From assembly GCA_003164255.1 (NCBI GenBank), contig PLST01000130.1, forward strand, positions 10,492-17,670: DNA of 7,179 nt, read 5' to 3'. Made by a program: the position numbers and the translations under genes. Positions 1-6,440 of the stretch are shown here, in pieces. Numbering within the stretch: position 1 is the first letter of the stretch; every line of letters begins with the position of its first letter. The DNA is from Acidobacteriaceae bacterium (GTDB lineage Bacteria > Acidobacteriota > Terriglobia > Terriglobales > Acidobacteriaceae). The notes beneath the pieces were generated by a model. That model made no database searches and was not told where the DNA came from. It saw only the letters and a program-made list of their open reading frames with translations.

Positions 1-1252
1 TGGGGTCGGTCATCTCCTTCTGCCATTCCACAAGCTGCCTGATCCAGTTCAGCCGCTCCTCGTCCCGCGCCGTCACCGCGCCTTCGCCCGCCTTGTATTT
101 CCAATGCGCCGCAATTCCTTCCTCGGCAATGCGATGCATCTCTTCGGTGCGGATCTGCACCTCAAATTGGTGGCCGCCTTCTCCCATCACCGTCGTGTGC
201 AGCGACTGGTATCGATTGGCCCGTGGAATTGCTATAAAGTCCTTGATGCGCCCAGGCACCGGCCGCCAAAGTGTGTGGATTAGCCCAAAAACCGCGTAAC
301 AAGCAGCCACATCCTGCGTAATGACGCGTACCGCCAGCAAGTCATACACCTGGTCGAACGAGACCTTCGATCGCTCAATCTTCTGGTAAATGGAATAGAG
401 CCGCTTGATGCGCCATTCCACGCGAGCCTCGACACCGTTTTCGCGCAACTGCTCCACCAGCGTCTCTTCCACATTCCGCAAAAACTGCTCGCCCTCGACA
501 CGTCGCGCTTCCACGGCCATCGAGACCTTCTCATATCCAACTGGGTCGGTATAGCGGAATGCCAGGTCTTCCAGTTCGCCGCGTACTTTGCCCATCCCCA
601 GCCGGTGCGCCAAAGGAGCATAGATGTCTTGCGTCTCGCGCGCGATCGCCTCCTGGCGATCGGGCTGCAGATGCTGCAGCGTCCGCATATTGTGCAATCT
701 GTCTGCCAGCTTGATCAGCACCACGCGCACATCGGAAACCATGGCCAGCAGCATCTTGCGGACATTCTCTGCCTGCCGGTCCTCCCGGTTCGCAAACTGG
801 ATTTTGTCTATCTTCGTCACGCCCTCGACGATGTGCGCAACCTGGTCGCCAAACTCCTCGGCAATCTCATCGTTGGTCGCCGGCGTATCTTCGACAGAAT
901 CGTGCAGCAGCCCCGCGGCGATAGACGTGGCGTCCATCTTCATCTCCGCAAGCACTTCGGCTACCTCAAGGGGATGAATAATATACGGCTCGCCTGACGC
1001 GCGCATCTGGCCTTCATGGTGTTTGACACAGAATTCCCATGCTTTGCGGATCAGTGAAACATCTTCGTTCAGCCGGTTAGTCTGTACGCGCCTGAGAAGC
1101 GCCTCAAAGCGAAGGTCGACTTGGTGCAAATCAACAATCGGGGAGCTGGCGGTCTGCTCGTCGTGGAGCTGCGCAGTCGTCTGCCCTTCCCCTTCGGGAG
1201 GCAGAGACGAGCCTGGAACCTCCTCCGGCATGGTCTCCCGGACAGTCGCCAT
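1..1252 (-). CDS. rel: Bifunctional (p)ppGpp synthetase/hydrolase, Rel/SpoT family (N-terminal 417 residues, truncated by window edge)
   Basis: This enzyme makes (p)ppGpp from ATP and GDP/GTP and hydrolyses it, setting the stringent response in the cytoplasm. The frame is open to the left edge, so the C-terminal regulatory half (TGS, ACT) lies outside. The hydrolase HD domain is intact: R84, H93 (IIHPLEVAEVL), H117-D118 (GLLHDSVEDT), D184 and N188 (KLADRLHNMRT), with the spacing known from the S. equisimilis Rel structure. The synthetase domain is also intact: R281/K283 and K291 (WRIKRLYSIYQKI), D304 (YDLLAVRV), Y348 (YQSLHTTV) and E364 (EVQIRTEEMH). The RIKD motif at 335-338 is the RXKD type of bifunctional enzymes, not the EXDD of RelA. 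An in-frame TGA at 1256-1258 excludes a longer protein, so ATG 1252 is the first possible start. M8 (ATG at 1231, preceded by GGGAG) is an alternative. A divergent cytochrome gene lies upstream. Confidence 0.97.
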   Translation of the reverse strand, partial: MATVRETMPEEVPGSSLPPEGEGQTTAQLHDEQTASSPIVDLHQVDLRFEALLRRVQTNRLNEDVSLIRKAWEFCVKHHEGQMRASGEPYIIHPLEVAEVLAEMKMDATSIAAGLLHDSVEDTPATNDEIAEEFGDQVAHIVEGVTKIDKIQFANREDRQAENVRKMLLAMVSDVRVVLIKLADRLHNMRTLQHLQPDRQEAIARETQDIYAPLAHRLGMGKVRGELEDLAFRYTDPVGYEKVSMAVEARRVEGEQFLRNVEETLVEQLRENGVEARVEWRIKRLYSIYQKIERSKVSFDQVYDLLAVRVITQDVAACYAVFGLIHTLWRPVPGRIKDFIAIPRANRYQSLHTTVMGEGGHQFEVQIRTEEMHRIAEEGIAAHWKYKAGEGAVTARDEERLNWIRQLVEWQKEMTDP

Positions 1253-1256
1253 GCTT

Positions 1257-1273
1257 CATTATAGGCCTCTTCT
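1257..1273 (-). promoter_or_regulatory. rel ribosome-binding region with a competing out-of-frame ATG
   Basis: On the minus strand an AGAAGAGG Shine-Dalgarno-like run lies 13 nt before the rel ATG at 1252, which is too far to be ideal. It lies only 6 nt before another ATG (first base 1259) in a different frame. That frame would give a 42-residue peptide ending at 1131, overlapping the start of rel. Whether the short frame is translated cannot be told from sequence. It may dampen rel translation or be accidental. Confidence 0.35.
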
Positions 1274-1290
1274 GTTCCGGGCGCATGATT

Positions 1291-1307
1291 GAGCCACAGG
1301 GTGGCTC
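1291..1307 (-). other. Perfect hairpin in the rel leader
   Basis: GAGCCAC and GTGGCTC form a perfect 7-bp stem around a 3-nt loop, about 39 nt upstream of the rel start codon. The next bases (1302-1324) can form an alternative, weaker stem around CGATCG that shares the GGCTC arm, so the two structures exclude each other. No U-run follows, so it is not an intrinsic terminator. It could be a leader RNA structure or a protein-binding dyad. Confidence 0.45.
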
Positions 1308-1336
1308 TCGATCGAAGAGGGCTACTCGATTCCGAA

Positions 1337-1366
1337 TTGATCGCAGTATCTCCAATTAAATGTTAT
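1337..1366 (+). promoter_or_regulatory. Weak sigma-70-like promoter candidate for the cytochrome gene
   Basis: TTGATC (1337-1342) and TGTTAT (1361-1366), 18 nt apart, match four of six consensus bases in each box. They sit in the only AT-rich stretch between the divergent rel and cytochrome genes. The implied leader of roughly 115 nt is long. This is a guess from consensus only. Confidence 0.25.
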
Positions 1367-1490
1367 GTGCCACTTAGACACTTGTCGGTGCGCGCCGGCC
1401 CCATTCTTCGTGTTCCAGATCACATCCCGTCGATCACAAAACGGGAGTACCCTATCCGACTGGAGTAGAGGTCCAGAATGGAGGAACTAT

Positions 1491-1943
1491 ATGCTGAAAA
1501 ACCTCTTACTTATCGTAATGGTGGCGGCATCGGCCACAGCTATATACGCGGGCGCGTCAGGGCGCATCGACCACATTGACCAGTCCGGTTCCAAGGTTGT
1601 CATCTCATCCCGGCAAACCACTCCTGTGAGCGGCGCTCAGATGTACGCGAACTATTGCGTGTCATGCCATGGCGTAAACCTGAAAGGAAATGGTCCGAGC
1701 GCTGTTGCGTTGAAGACTCCGCCCGCCGACCTGACCCTGTTGAGCAGGAACAACGAAGGCAAGTTTCCAACGGCCCATGTGAAGTCAGTCCTCATGTTTG
1801 GATCCAGGGTTCCGGCCCATGGCGCTGCTGATATGCCAGTATGGGGGCCTGTCCTTGGTAAGATGGACCAGGCTAACGCACAGGAAACGCAACTCAGAAT
1901 CTGTAATTTGAGCCGATACCTGGAGTCGTTACAGGCAAAGTAG
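1491..1943 (+). CDS. Secreted monohaem class I-type cytochrome c
   Basis: A 150-residue exported c-type cytochrome, presumably a periplasmic electron carrier or the haem subunit of a respiratory complex; the partner is unknown. Residues 1-20 form a signal peptide (MLKN, then a hydrophobic stretch, cleavage likely near AIYA|GAS). Haem attachment is CVSCH (C56, C59, H60), in the typical context MYANYCVSCHG. The distal ligand is probably M115 in ADMPVWGP, as in the cytochrome c family that includes oxidase- and dehydrogenase-linked domains. A helix with NLSRYLESLQ closes the fold, and C138 is an extra cysteine. Start: ATG 1491 has a strong GGAGGA at 1480-1485 with 5-nt spacing. The reading frame is open upstream to 1365, but the extra 42 residues are not signal-like and would bury the leader. 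rlmI follows 51 nt downstream on the same strand, so the two may be co-transcribed. Confidence 0.93.
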   Translation: MLKNLLLIVMVAASATAIYAGASGRIDHIDQSGSKVVISSRQTTPVSGAQMYANYCVSCHGVNLKGNGPSAVALKTPPADLTLLSRNNEGKFPTAHVKSVLMFGSRVPAHGAADMPVWGPVLGKMDQANAQETQLRICNLSRYLESLQAK

Positions 1944-1994
1944 TTGCCGGCGGACGGGATGGCAACGCTCCCCGCCTGGGCCCTGAGGGAGCAA

Positions 1995-3296
1995 ATGGTA
2001 AAGCCAGCGAGACCGCAGCCGAACACGCCCAGGAATGCTCATGCCGAAGCGAGCCCAATCGGGGCGCGAATCACGCGTCGGGCCGCCGATCGATTGCGGA
2101 GCGGCCACTTGTGGGTCTATGCATCCGATGTAGAAGCTCTCAAGCTGCCCGACCGGCCGGATAATGCCCCGCCCTTGCTCTTGCAGGTGGCCGACGATCG
2201 CGGTCTCCTGCTGGGCACTGCACTCTATAGCCCCTCCTCGAAGATTGCGCTGCGGCTTGTCTCCCGCGACGCAATCAGCGAACAGCAATGGCTCACACTG
2301 CTCGAGGCAAGGCTGCGAAAAGCCATCGCCCGGCGCAGACCTTTGCTCGATGAGCGGAACGATGCCTGCCGGCTTTGCTTTAGCGAAGCCGACGAATTAC
2401 CCGGCATCGTGGTGGACAAATACGCGGGCTTGGTGATTCTGCAGTTGCTGGCCAAGGGACTTGACTCCGTAGCAGTGAGGGAGACCTGCGTCCGCGTGCT
2501 GCGCGAGGAATTGTCTCCACAGGCAATTCTCGAACGCCCTGACCCGCGCATGCGCGAGCTCGAATCGCTGGCCGCGCCGGCGCTTGCTCCTCTGTTCGTC
2601 GCCAATGCCGCCGTGTCCACCGCTACCAGGTTCAGGCTGAATGGTCTCGAATTTCATTTCGACGCCAACTCCGGCCAAAAGACGGGTGCGTTCCTCGACC
2701 AACGCAGCAACTATGCCGCTGCCGCAAGCTGGGCTCTGAAGCTTGAGCTTCAAAGCCGGCCCGACGGCGGCAGAGCGCTCGACGTCTGCTGCTACCAGGG
2801 CGGCTTTGCTCTGCACCTCGCCCAAAACCTCCGTCATGTCGTCGGCATCGACGCTTCCCGCGCCTCTCTCGAAGTTGCTGAGCAAAATCTCGAGGCCAAT
2901 CGCGCGCGCATTGCGGCTCAAGTGGAGTGGGTGGAGGCCGACGCCTTCCAAATCCTCCGCGACTGGTCTGACGCGGGGGAGCGTTTTGACGCGATTGTCC
3001 TCGACCCCCCTGCCTTTGCCAAATCCACTCGGGCCGTCGAAGGCGCCTTGCGCGGCTACAAAGAGCTGAACCTGCGCGCTCTCAAAATGCTGCGTCCCGG
3101 TGGCCTGCTCGTCACCTGCTCCTGCTCGCACCACGTAGGCGCGACGGAGCTTGAGTCAGCCGTTGCCTCTGCGGCTGCGGATGCCTCGCGGCGTGTCCGC
3201 TTGCTTGAGCGCCGTGGTGCCGCTCTTGACCATCCGGTGGTCCTGAACCTGCCCGAGACCGAGTATTTGAAATGTCTTGTACTCCAAGTTGAGTGA
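1995..3296 (+). CDS. rlmI: RlmI-family class I SAM-dependent 23S rRNA (cytosine-C5) methyltransferase
   Basis: Expected to methylate C5 of a cytosine in 23S rRNA (C1962 in E. coli numbering) using S-adenosylmethionine. The protein is 433 residues, close to the family's roughly 400. An N-terminal PUA-like RNA-binding domain covers about 22-95 (ARITRRAADRLRSGHLWVYA). A central EEHEE-like segment leads to SGQKTGAFLDQR (226-237), then the Rossmann methyltransferase: motif I DVCCYQGGF (263-271), GID with the acidic ribose ligand near 286, motif IV DPPAFAKS (337-344), and motif VI TCSCSHH (374-380), which carries the presumed catalytic cysteine. ATG 1995 is chosen because AGGGAG precedes it closely. 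TTG 1944 (directly after the cytochrome stop) and ATG 1959 are in-frame alternatives with poorer ribosome-binding sites. Specificity for C1962 rather than another base is inferred from the family. The stop abuts the convergent gene's stop. Confidence 0.92.
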   Translation: MVKPARPQPNTPRNAHAEASPIGARITRRAADRLRSGHLWVYASDVEALKLPDRPDNAPPLLLQVADDRGLLLGTALYSPSSKIALRLVSRDAISEQQWLTLLEARLRKAIARRRPLLDERNDACRLCFSEADELPGIVVDKYAGLVILQLLAKGLDSVAVRETCVRVLREELSPQAILERPDPRMRELESLAAPALAPLFVANAAVSTATRFRLNGLEFHFDANSGQKTGAFLDQRSNYAAAASWALKLELQSRPDGGRALDVCCYQGGFALHLAQNLRHVVGIDASRASLEVAEQNLEANRARIAAQVEWVEADAFQILRDWSDAGERFDAIVLDPPAFAKSTRAVEGALRGYKELNLRALKMLRPGGLLVTCSCSHHVGATELESAVASAAADASRRVRLLERRGAALDHPVVLNLPETEYLKCLVLQVE

Positions 3297-3299
3297 TCA
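3294..3299. other. Back-to-back convergent stop codons in a TGATCA palindrome
   Basis: The palindrome TGATCA holds the TGA stop of the methyltransferase (3294-3296, plus) and the TGA stop of the convergent ribbon-helix-helix gene (3297-3299, minus). There is no base between the two coding regions, so no terminator can sit between them. Transcription of each must end inside the other gene. Confidence 0.9.
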
Positions 3300-4019
3300 G
3301 GCCCTTGCCACGCGTGGCCCCATAGGCCAAAGAGGGATGAGCCGCAAAAACCACTCAAACCAGCCCCTGCGCGCTTTGATGTACACCTTTGGCCTTTCAG
3401 GGGTAGCAGGCTTGCGCATCTCCGCCAAAGTCTTTTTCACTTCGGCTCTCAGGGCTTCCGCCTCAAAGGCACAGGAACGCAGATAGGCTGAGATCGTGAG
3501 CCCGGCTTCAGCTGCCCGCCTCTTCAGTTGCTCGCACTCACCCTCGCTCATCCTGATTGTGATGCTGGCGCACTTCTTGTCACTCCGATTCATCGTGAAA
3601 TGAGCGTGGCCGGAATCTCCTACCGGATCATTCAGCAAACTCAAATCAACCGGCGGTGCCTCGGTCTGAGCGGAAGCAGTCGGATCGCTCCTGCGCGCTC
3701 CACAGGCGCGGCAGGTCTGCGGGGCGCCCCCATGCGCTAAATCCCCGTCATCCGGCGTGGTTGGCTTATAGCGCGCATGAGCGCGAAGAGCATTCTCGTA
3801 GCTCAGCGTTGCCACGTCGTCGGCAAGATCGTCGGCGTTCCACTCGGGCTCGGGGCTTCGATCTGGAGAGGTCAGGGATGTCAGCAGCCCTGCAAAGCTT
3901 GAGACCGAGGAACTGGGCGAGGGCCATCCTCGCGCTGAAGGACTACCGCTGGTGCTTCCGTAATTCGCTGCGGCCTGCTGCATGGCTTCGAGAATAAAAG
4001 ATGCTCTCACCAGGTTCAT
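3297..4019 (-). CDS. Hypothetical protein with a C-terminal ribbon-helix-helix (MobC-like) segment
   Basis: A 240-residue protein of unknown function. Residues 149-201 (ASITIRMSEGECEQLKRRAA, then EAGLTISAYLRSCAF) look like a ribbon-helix-helix DNA-binding unit of the MobC/Arc type: a short beta strand, a helix, AGLTISAYLR, and a second charged helix. The N-terminal half is low-complexity, rich in Ser, Pro and Ala, with an acidic stretch DDLADDVATLSYENALRAHARY (two halves near 63-84) that looks conserved. A CRAC pair (C103, C106) could bind metal, but only two cysteines are present there. The tail at 219-234 is Trp/Phe-rich and amphipathic, followed by basic residues. Start is uncertain: ATG 4019 is chosen, TTG 4049 and ATG 3983 are also in frame, and none has a good ribosome-binding site. 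It lies downstream of the EAL gene on the same strand. No relaxase or mobilisation gene is nearby, so a chromosomal regulator is likelier than a mobilisation protein. Confidence 0.7.
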   Translation of the reverse strand: MNLVRASFILEAMQQAAANYGSTSGSPSARGWPSPSSSVSSFAGLLTSLTSPDRSPEPEWNADDLADDVATLSYENALRAHARYKPTTPDDGDLAHGGAPQTCRACGARRSDPTASAQTEAPPVDLSLLNDPVGDSGHAHFTMNRSDKKCASITIRMSEGECEQLKRRAAEAGLTISAYLRSCAFEAEALRAEVKKTLAEMRKPATPERPKVYIKARRGWFEWFLRLIPLWPMGPRVARA

Positions 4020-4114
4020 GATGAAACTGTTTGCAGAAACAATCAGCAACTCCCAGAAAAGGAGGCGGACAAATCATTCCCGAAATGGATCGCCTACAAG
4101 CGGCCTGCTCGAAC

Positions 4115-5512
4115 TCACGCCGGATTCAACACCGTGACCTGCTTTAAATCCACCGGAAATGGAAGAATGCGCCCGGGTAGGCTCAATAACAGCGTTACAT
4201 CTTCGACCGGCATCGGCCGCGCGAACAGGAATCCCTGTCCAAACCGGCAGCCCAGGTCGCGCAGCAAGTGGTATTGCTCGCAGGTCTCGATACCCTCCGC
4301 CACCACGTCCATACCAAGCACCCTGGCCAGCTCAATAATGGTCCTCACAATCTGCAGCGGCTGATCTCCCTCCGTCATGCGGCCCACAAACGACCGGTCA
4401 ATCTTGATGACATCGATCGGAAATGAATGAAGGTAGCTCAGCGAGCTGTAGCCAGTGCCAAAGTCGTCCATCAACAGCGAAACTCCCAGCCGGCGCAGGC
4501 TCCCAAGCACTTCCAATGCCGTTCGCATATCCGGGATCAGGCTGGACTCCGTCATCTCCAGGCCAAGTTGCCTGCTCGAAATACCCGATTGACGAAGCAG
4601 CGCCTCTACGTGGTCGGCGAGGCCGTCACGCGAAAACTGCCGGGCGGATAGATTGACGCATACCCGCAACGTATGGCGGGTGGGATCGTCGTGGCACCAC
4701 TCTTTGATCTGCCGGCAAGCCTCCTCAAGCCCCCAATCGCCAATCGGCAGGATCATTCCGCTGTCCTCCGCCAAAGGGATAAAGTCCGCAGGTGAAATCA
4801 ATCCGCGCTCAGGATGAGTCCAGCGGATGAGAGCCTCCAGGCCAATAATCTTCCGCGTCGAGAGATCGATCTCCGGCTGGTAGTAGAGTACGAACTGGCG
4901 TTCGTCCAGAGCACGTCGAAGATCCAGTTTGCTCGGCCACTTCCTCAGAGCTTCAACCATCGGTCGAGACTGTCGCGGCCGTTGAGCTTTGAAGCGATTA
5001 CGCAGCCTGCGCAGTTCCAGCAGGCTTGCGACCATCTCCGCCATGCTCTCAAGCATCCGCAACTCGTCCAGAGCCATGCTCCGCCGTGCCTCGCACCCGA
5101 AGATCGTCAGCGTGCCGAGGATCCTGCCTTCGGCCGAACGCACGGGAGCGCTGGCGAACGACGCCACATCCATTCTTCGCAATCTCATCCGGCCTTCATT
5201 GAGATGCGGCTCTTGTGAGATATCAGGGACCACCACTGGCCCATCCTGGGCAAGCACCCGCTCGAACACCGACCCTTTCCTCGGCAGTTCGCGCACTGCC
5301 TCACCCCAATACGATTTGATCCAATAGCGGCTTGCATCCGCAAAGCCAAGCAGCACTGTGTCGGCTCTGAAGTACTCCGCACAGAGACGCGTGACCGCGT
5401 CAAAGCTGGATTCCGCCTCCGTGTCCAGAATCCTTGTCGAAGCCAGCGCAGACAATCGCGCCTCCTCCTCCGGTCCTTCGATTTGGCTCGTCTCAATTCT
5501 TGTAGCTGGCAT
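4115..5512 (-). CDS. GAF-EAL cyclic-di-GMP phosphodiesterase
   Basis: A cytoplasmic 465-residue signalling enzyme predicted to hydrolyse c-di-GMP to pGpG, lowering c-di-GMP and so favouring motility over biofilm. Residues about 18-167 form a GAF sensor domain (RLSALASTRILDTEAESSFD, then SYWGEAVRELPRKGSVFE and PVVVPDIS). A basic linker follows, then the EAL domain (about 195-445). All catalytic motifs are present: EAL at 226-228, NLSARQF (N287), the TES glutamate E322, DDFGTGYSS (D349-D350), K370 in DVIKIDRSF, E406 in VVAEGIET, and QGFLFARP (Q426). There is no GGDEF domain and no membrane segment. The frame is open to a TTG at 5788, but those 92 extra residues are atypical and lack domain features. 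ATG 5512, just before the GAF domain, is preferred. Its ribosome-binding site is weak: GAGAG at 3 nt and GGGAG at 10 nt. The GAF ligand is unknown. Confidence 0.93.
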   Translation of the reverse strand: MPATRIETSQIEGPEEEARLSALASTRILDTEAESSFDAVTRLCAEYFRADTVLLGFADASRYWIKSYWGEAVRELPRKGSVFERVLAQDGPVVVPDISQEPHLNEGRMRLRRMDVASFASAPVRSAEGRILGTLTIFGCEARRSMALDELRMLESMAEMVASLLELRRLRNRFKAQRPRQSRPMVEALRKWPSKLDLRRALDERQFVLYYQPEIDLSTRKIIGLEALIRWTHPERGLISPADFIPLAEDSGMILPIGDWGLEEACRQIKEWCHDDPTRHTLRVCVNLSARQFSRDGLADHVEALLRQSGISSRQLGLEMTESSLIPDMRTALEVLGSLRRLGVSLLMDDFGTGYSSLSYLHSFPIDVIKIDRSFVGRMTEGDQPLQIVRTIIELARVLGMDVVAEGIETCEQYHLLRDLGCRFGQGFLFARPMPVEDVTLLLSLPGRILPFPVDLKQVTVLNPA

Positions 5513-5760
5513 ATTCTCTCGACTCCCCGGCGTCCCGGCTGCATGGGGCCCAAAAAAACCAATCCAACCCCGCCCTCGATCGGGAGGTGGACCCGTCATG
5601 GGCAGACAAAGGCTTCCGCCGAACCGGGCACGCAGGTCCCGTACCTTTCCTATCGGAAGAAAGCCCAAAAGGCATGAGGTTACGCAGGAACGATCCGCCG
5701 GAGTATCCGACAGGTTACCTTGGGCCATAAGTCTCAAGGTTGTCAGAGAAAAATTCGCTC

Positions 5761-5785
5761 GTTGTGCGTTATTTCGGCGCACAAC
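5761..5785. repeat. Perfect 8-bp inverted repeat
   Basis: GTTGTGCG (5761-5768) and CGCACAAC (5778-5785) are exact inverted copies separated by 9 nt. On the minus strand the hairpin is followed after several bases by ATTTTTCT, only loosely terminator-like and in a place where no minus-strand gene lies upstream. A dimeric regulator site controlling the EAL gene is the alternative. Confidence 0.6.
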
Positions 5786-5899
5786 CAAGCAGAATGCCGA
5801 TTGAGACCCAACGTCCCCAGCCGTTCAGCGTCTCCGCCACATCTGGGTGAGGGATCACCAAATTGTCCTCTTCGATATCTCTTGCCATGTATGCTTTAC

Positions 5900-5928
5900 T
5901 TTACATTATGTAATATTTAGCGTACATT
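5900..5928 (+). promoter_or_regulatory. Sigma-70-type promoter of the membrane-protein/XRE cassette
   Basis: TTTACA (5900-5905, five of six consensus bases) and TACATT (5923-5928, four of six) are separated by exactly 17 nt in an AT-rich island within GC-rich DNA. Transcription would begin near 5935, giving a leader of about 30 nt that ends in the AAGAAGG ribosome-binding site (5954-5960) of the GTG at 5967. The geometry supports that start codon. Confidence 0.6.
5901..5913. promoter_or_regulatory. Palindromic operator candidate overlapping the promoter
   Basis: TTACAT-T-ATGTAA is a perfect 6+1+6 inverted repeat covering most of the -35 box and the start of the spacer. A dimeric helix-turn-helix repressor bound here would block RNA polymerase. 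The XRE protein encoded at 6427-6642 is the obvious candidate, which would make the cassette self-repressing. The assignment is by position only. Confidence 0.5.
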
Positions 5929-5966
5929 GCTCTTGGCCCGTAATTCCGGCCGAAAGAAGGTACGAG

Positions 5967-6440
5967 GTGCATCCTCAACAGAAAGCAGCATGGTTCGTGT
6001 TGATCGTGATCGGCGGATCGTTCGTGCTCTATGCAGCGGCGGTTCCTGCTTTGAGTTGGTGGTTTCATCGCACCATAGCGGAAGCGGCATTGCCCGCGCT
6101 TGGGGTGTTCGGGCTATGCGGTCTCACAGGTTTTACCAGGCTCTTCTACCGTTCACCGCGAGGCGGGGTAAAAGGGAATGAACCGGTAATGGACGAGCGC
6201 GACTGGCTGTTGTCGCGGCGGGCATGGACTGCTGGGATGGCCAGCTTCTGGCTGTTCTTTTGTATAGCCGGAATGGGAACCTGGGCCTATTTGTATTGCC
6301 TGCGGGGGCTGCAACGGGTGACCGTGCCCGTTGGTATTTTTCCATGGATGATCATGGCCGGTTTTATCGTCTTCATGCTCGCTCAATCACTGGCGACCTT
6401 GCACTTTTACGGATGGAAGGCCAACGATGGCGGCCGATAA
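5967..6440 (+). CDS. Four-helix membrane protein with DERD motif (DUF2178-like)
   Basis: A 157-residue inner-membrane protein of unknown function. Hydrophobic segments lie at about 8-29, 40-60, 88-111 and 120-144. Between the second and third is a cytoplasmic-looking loop with VMDERDWLLSRRA (75-86). A DERD...A motif just before a helix pair is typical of the small DUF2178-type membrane proteins often encoded beside a short XRE regulator; this is family resemblance recalled, not searched. The start is GTG 5967, supported by AAGAAGG at a 6-nt spacing and by the promoter about 40 bases upstream. The frame is open further to 5847, but that would run through the promoter. The 3' end overlaps the XRE gene by 14 bases, so the two are translationally coupled. 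Plausible roles are sensing or sequestering the regulator, or a membrane stress or immunity function; none is shown. Confidence 0.82.
   Translation: MHPQQKAAWFVLIVIGGSFVLYAAAVPALSWWFHRTIAEAALPALGVFGLCGLTGFTRLFYRSPRGGVKGNEPVMDERDWLLSRRAWTAGMASFWLFFCIAGMGTWAYLYCLRGLQRVTVPVGIFPWMIMAGFIVFMLAQSLATLHFYGWKANDGGR

Larger units (their letters stand above)
5513..5966. other. Non-coding divergent region between the EAL gene and the membrane-protein gene
   Basis: About 450 bases with no convincing gene. The left two thirds hold the presumed leader and promoter of the EAL gene, although I see no good minus-strand -35/-10 pair and no recognisable c-di-GMP (GEMM) riboswitch core. A perfect inverted repeat sits at 5761-5785. 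The right end (about 5880-5930) turns sharply AT-rich and contains the promoter and palindrome of the downstream cassette. Open frames across this stretch on both strands look non-coding. Confidence 0.6.

Noticed and set aside
605..997. 130-residue plus-strand frame opposite rel
   Set aside because: It is the antisense shadow of the HD domain of rel, whose catalytic motifs read on the other strand.
1131..1355. 74-residue minus-strand frame as a gene
   Set aside because: It overlaps the rel leader and the rel start, shows no domain, and its longer start lies in the hairpin region. Only the shorter ATG at 1259 is worth noting as a possible competing start.
2397..3134. 245-residue minus-strand frame opposite the methyltransferase
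   Set aside because: It is antisense to a strongly supported RlmI-family gene and shows no recognisable motif. Long antisense frames are expected in GC-rich coding DNA.
5581..5720. Possible c-di-GMP (GEMM) riboswitch upstream of the EAL gene
   Set aside because: I looked on both strands for the conserved GEMM core (a GACGCAAAGC-like segment with its tetraloop-receptor partner) and found no match.
5513..5788. In-frame N-terminal extension of the EAL protein to a TTG at 5788
   Set aside because: The extra 92 residues have no domain character, contain several Pro/Gly/Arg-rich stretches, and begin at a rare start codon. The GAF domain begins normally just after ATG 5512.
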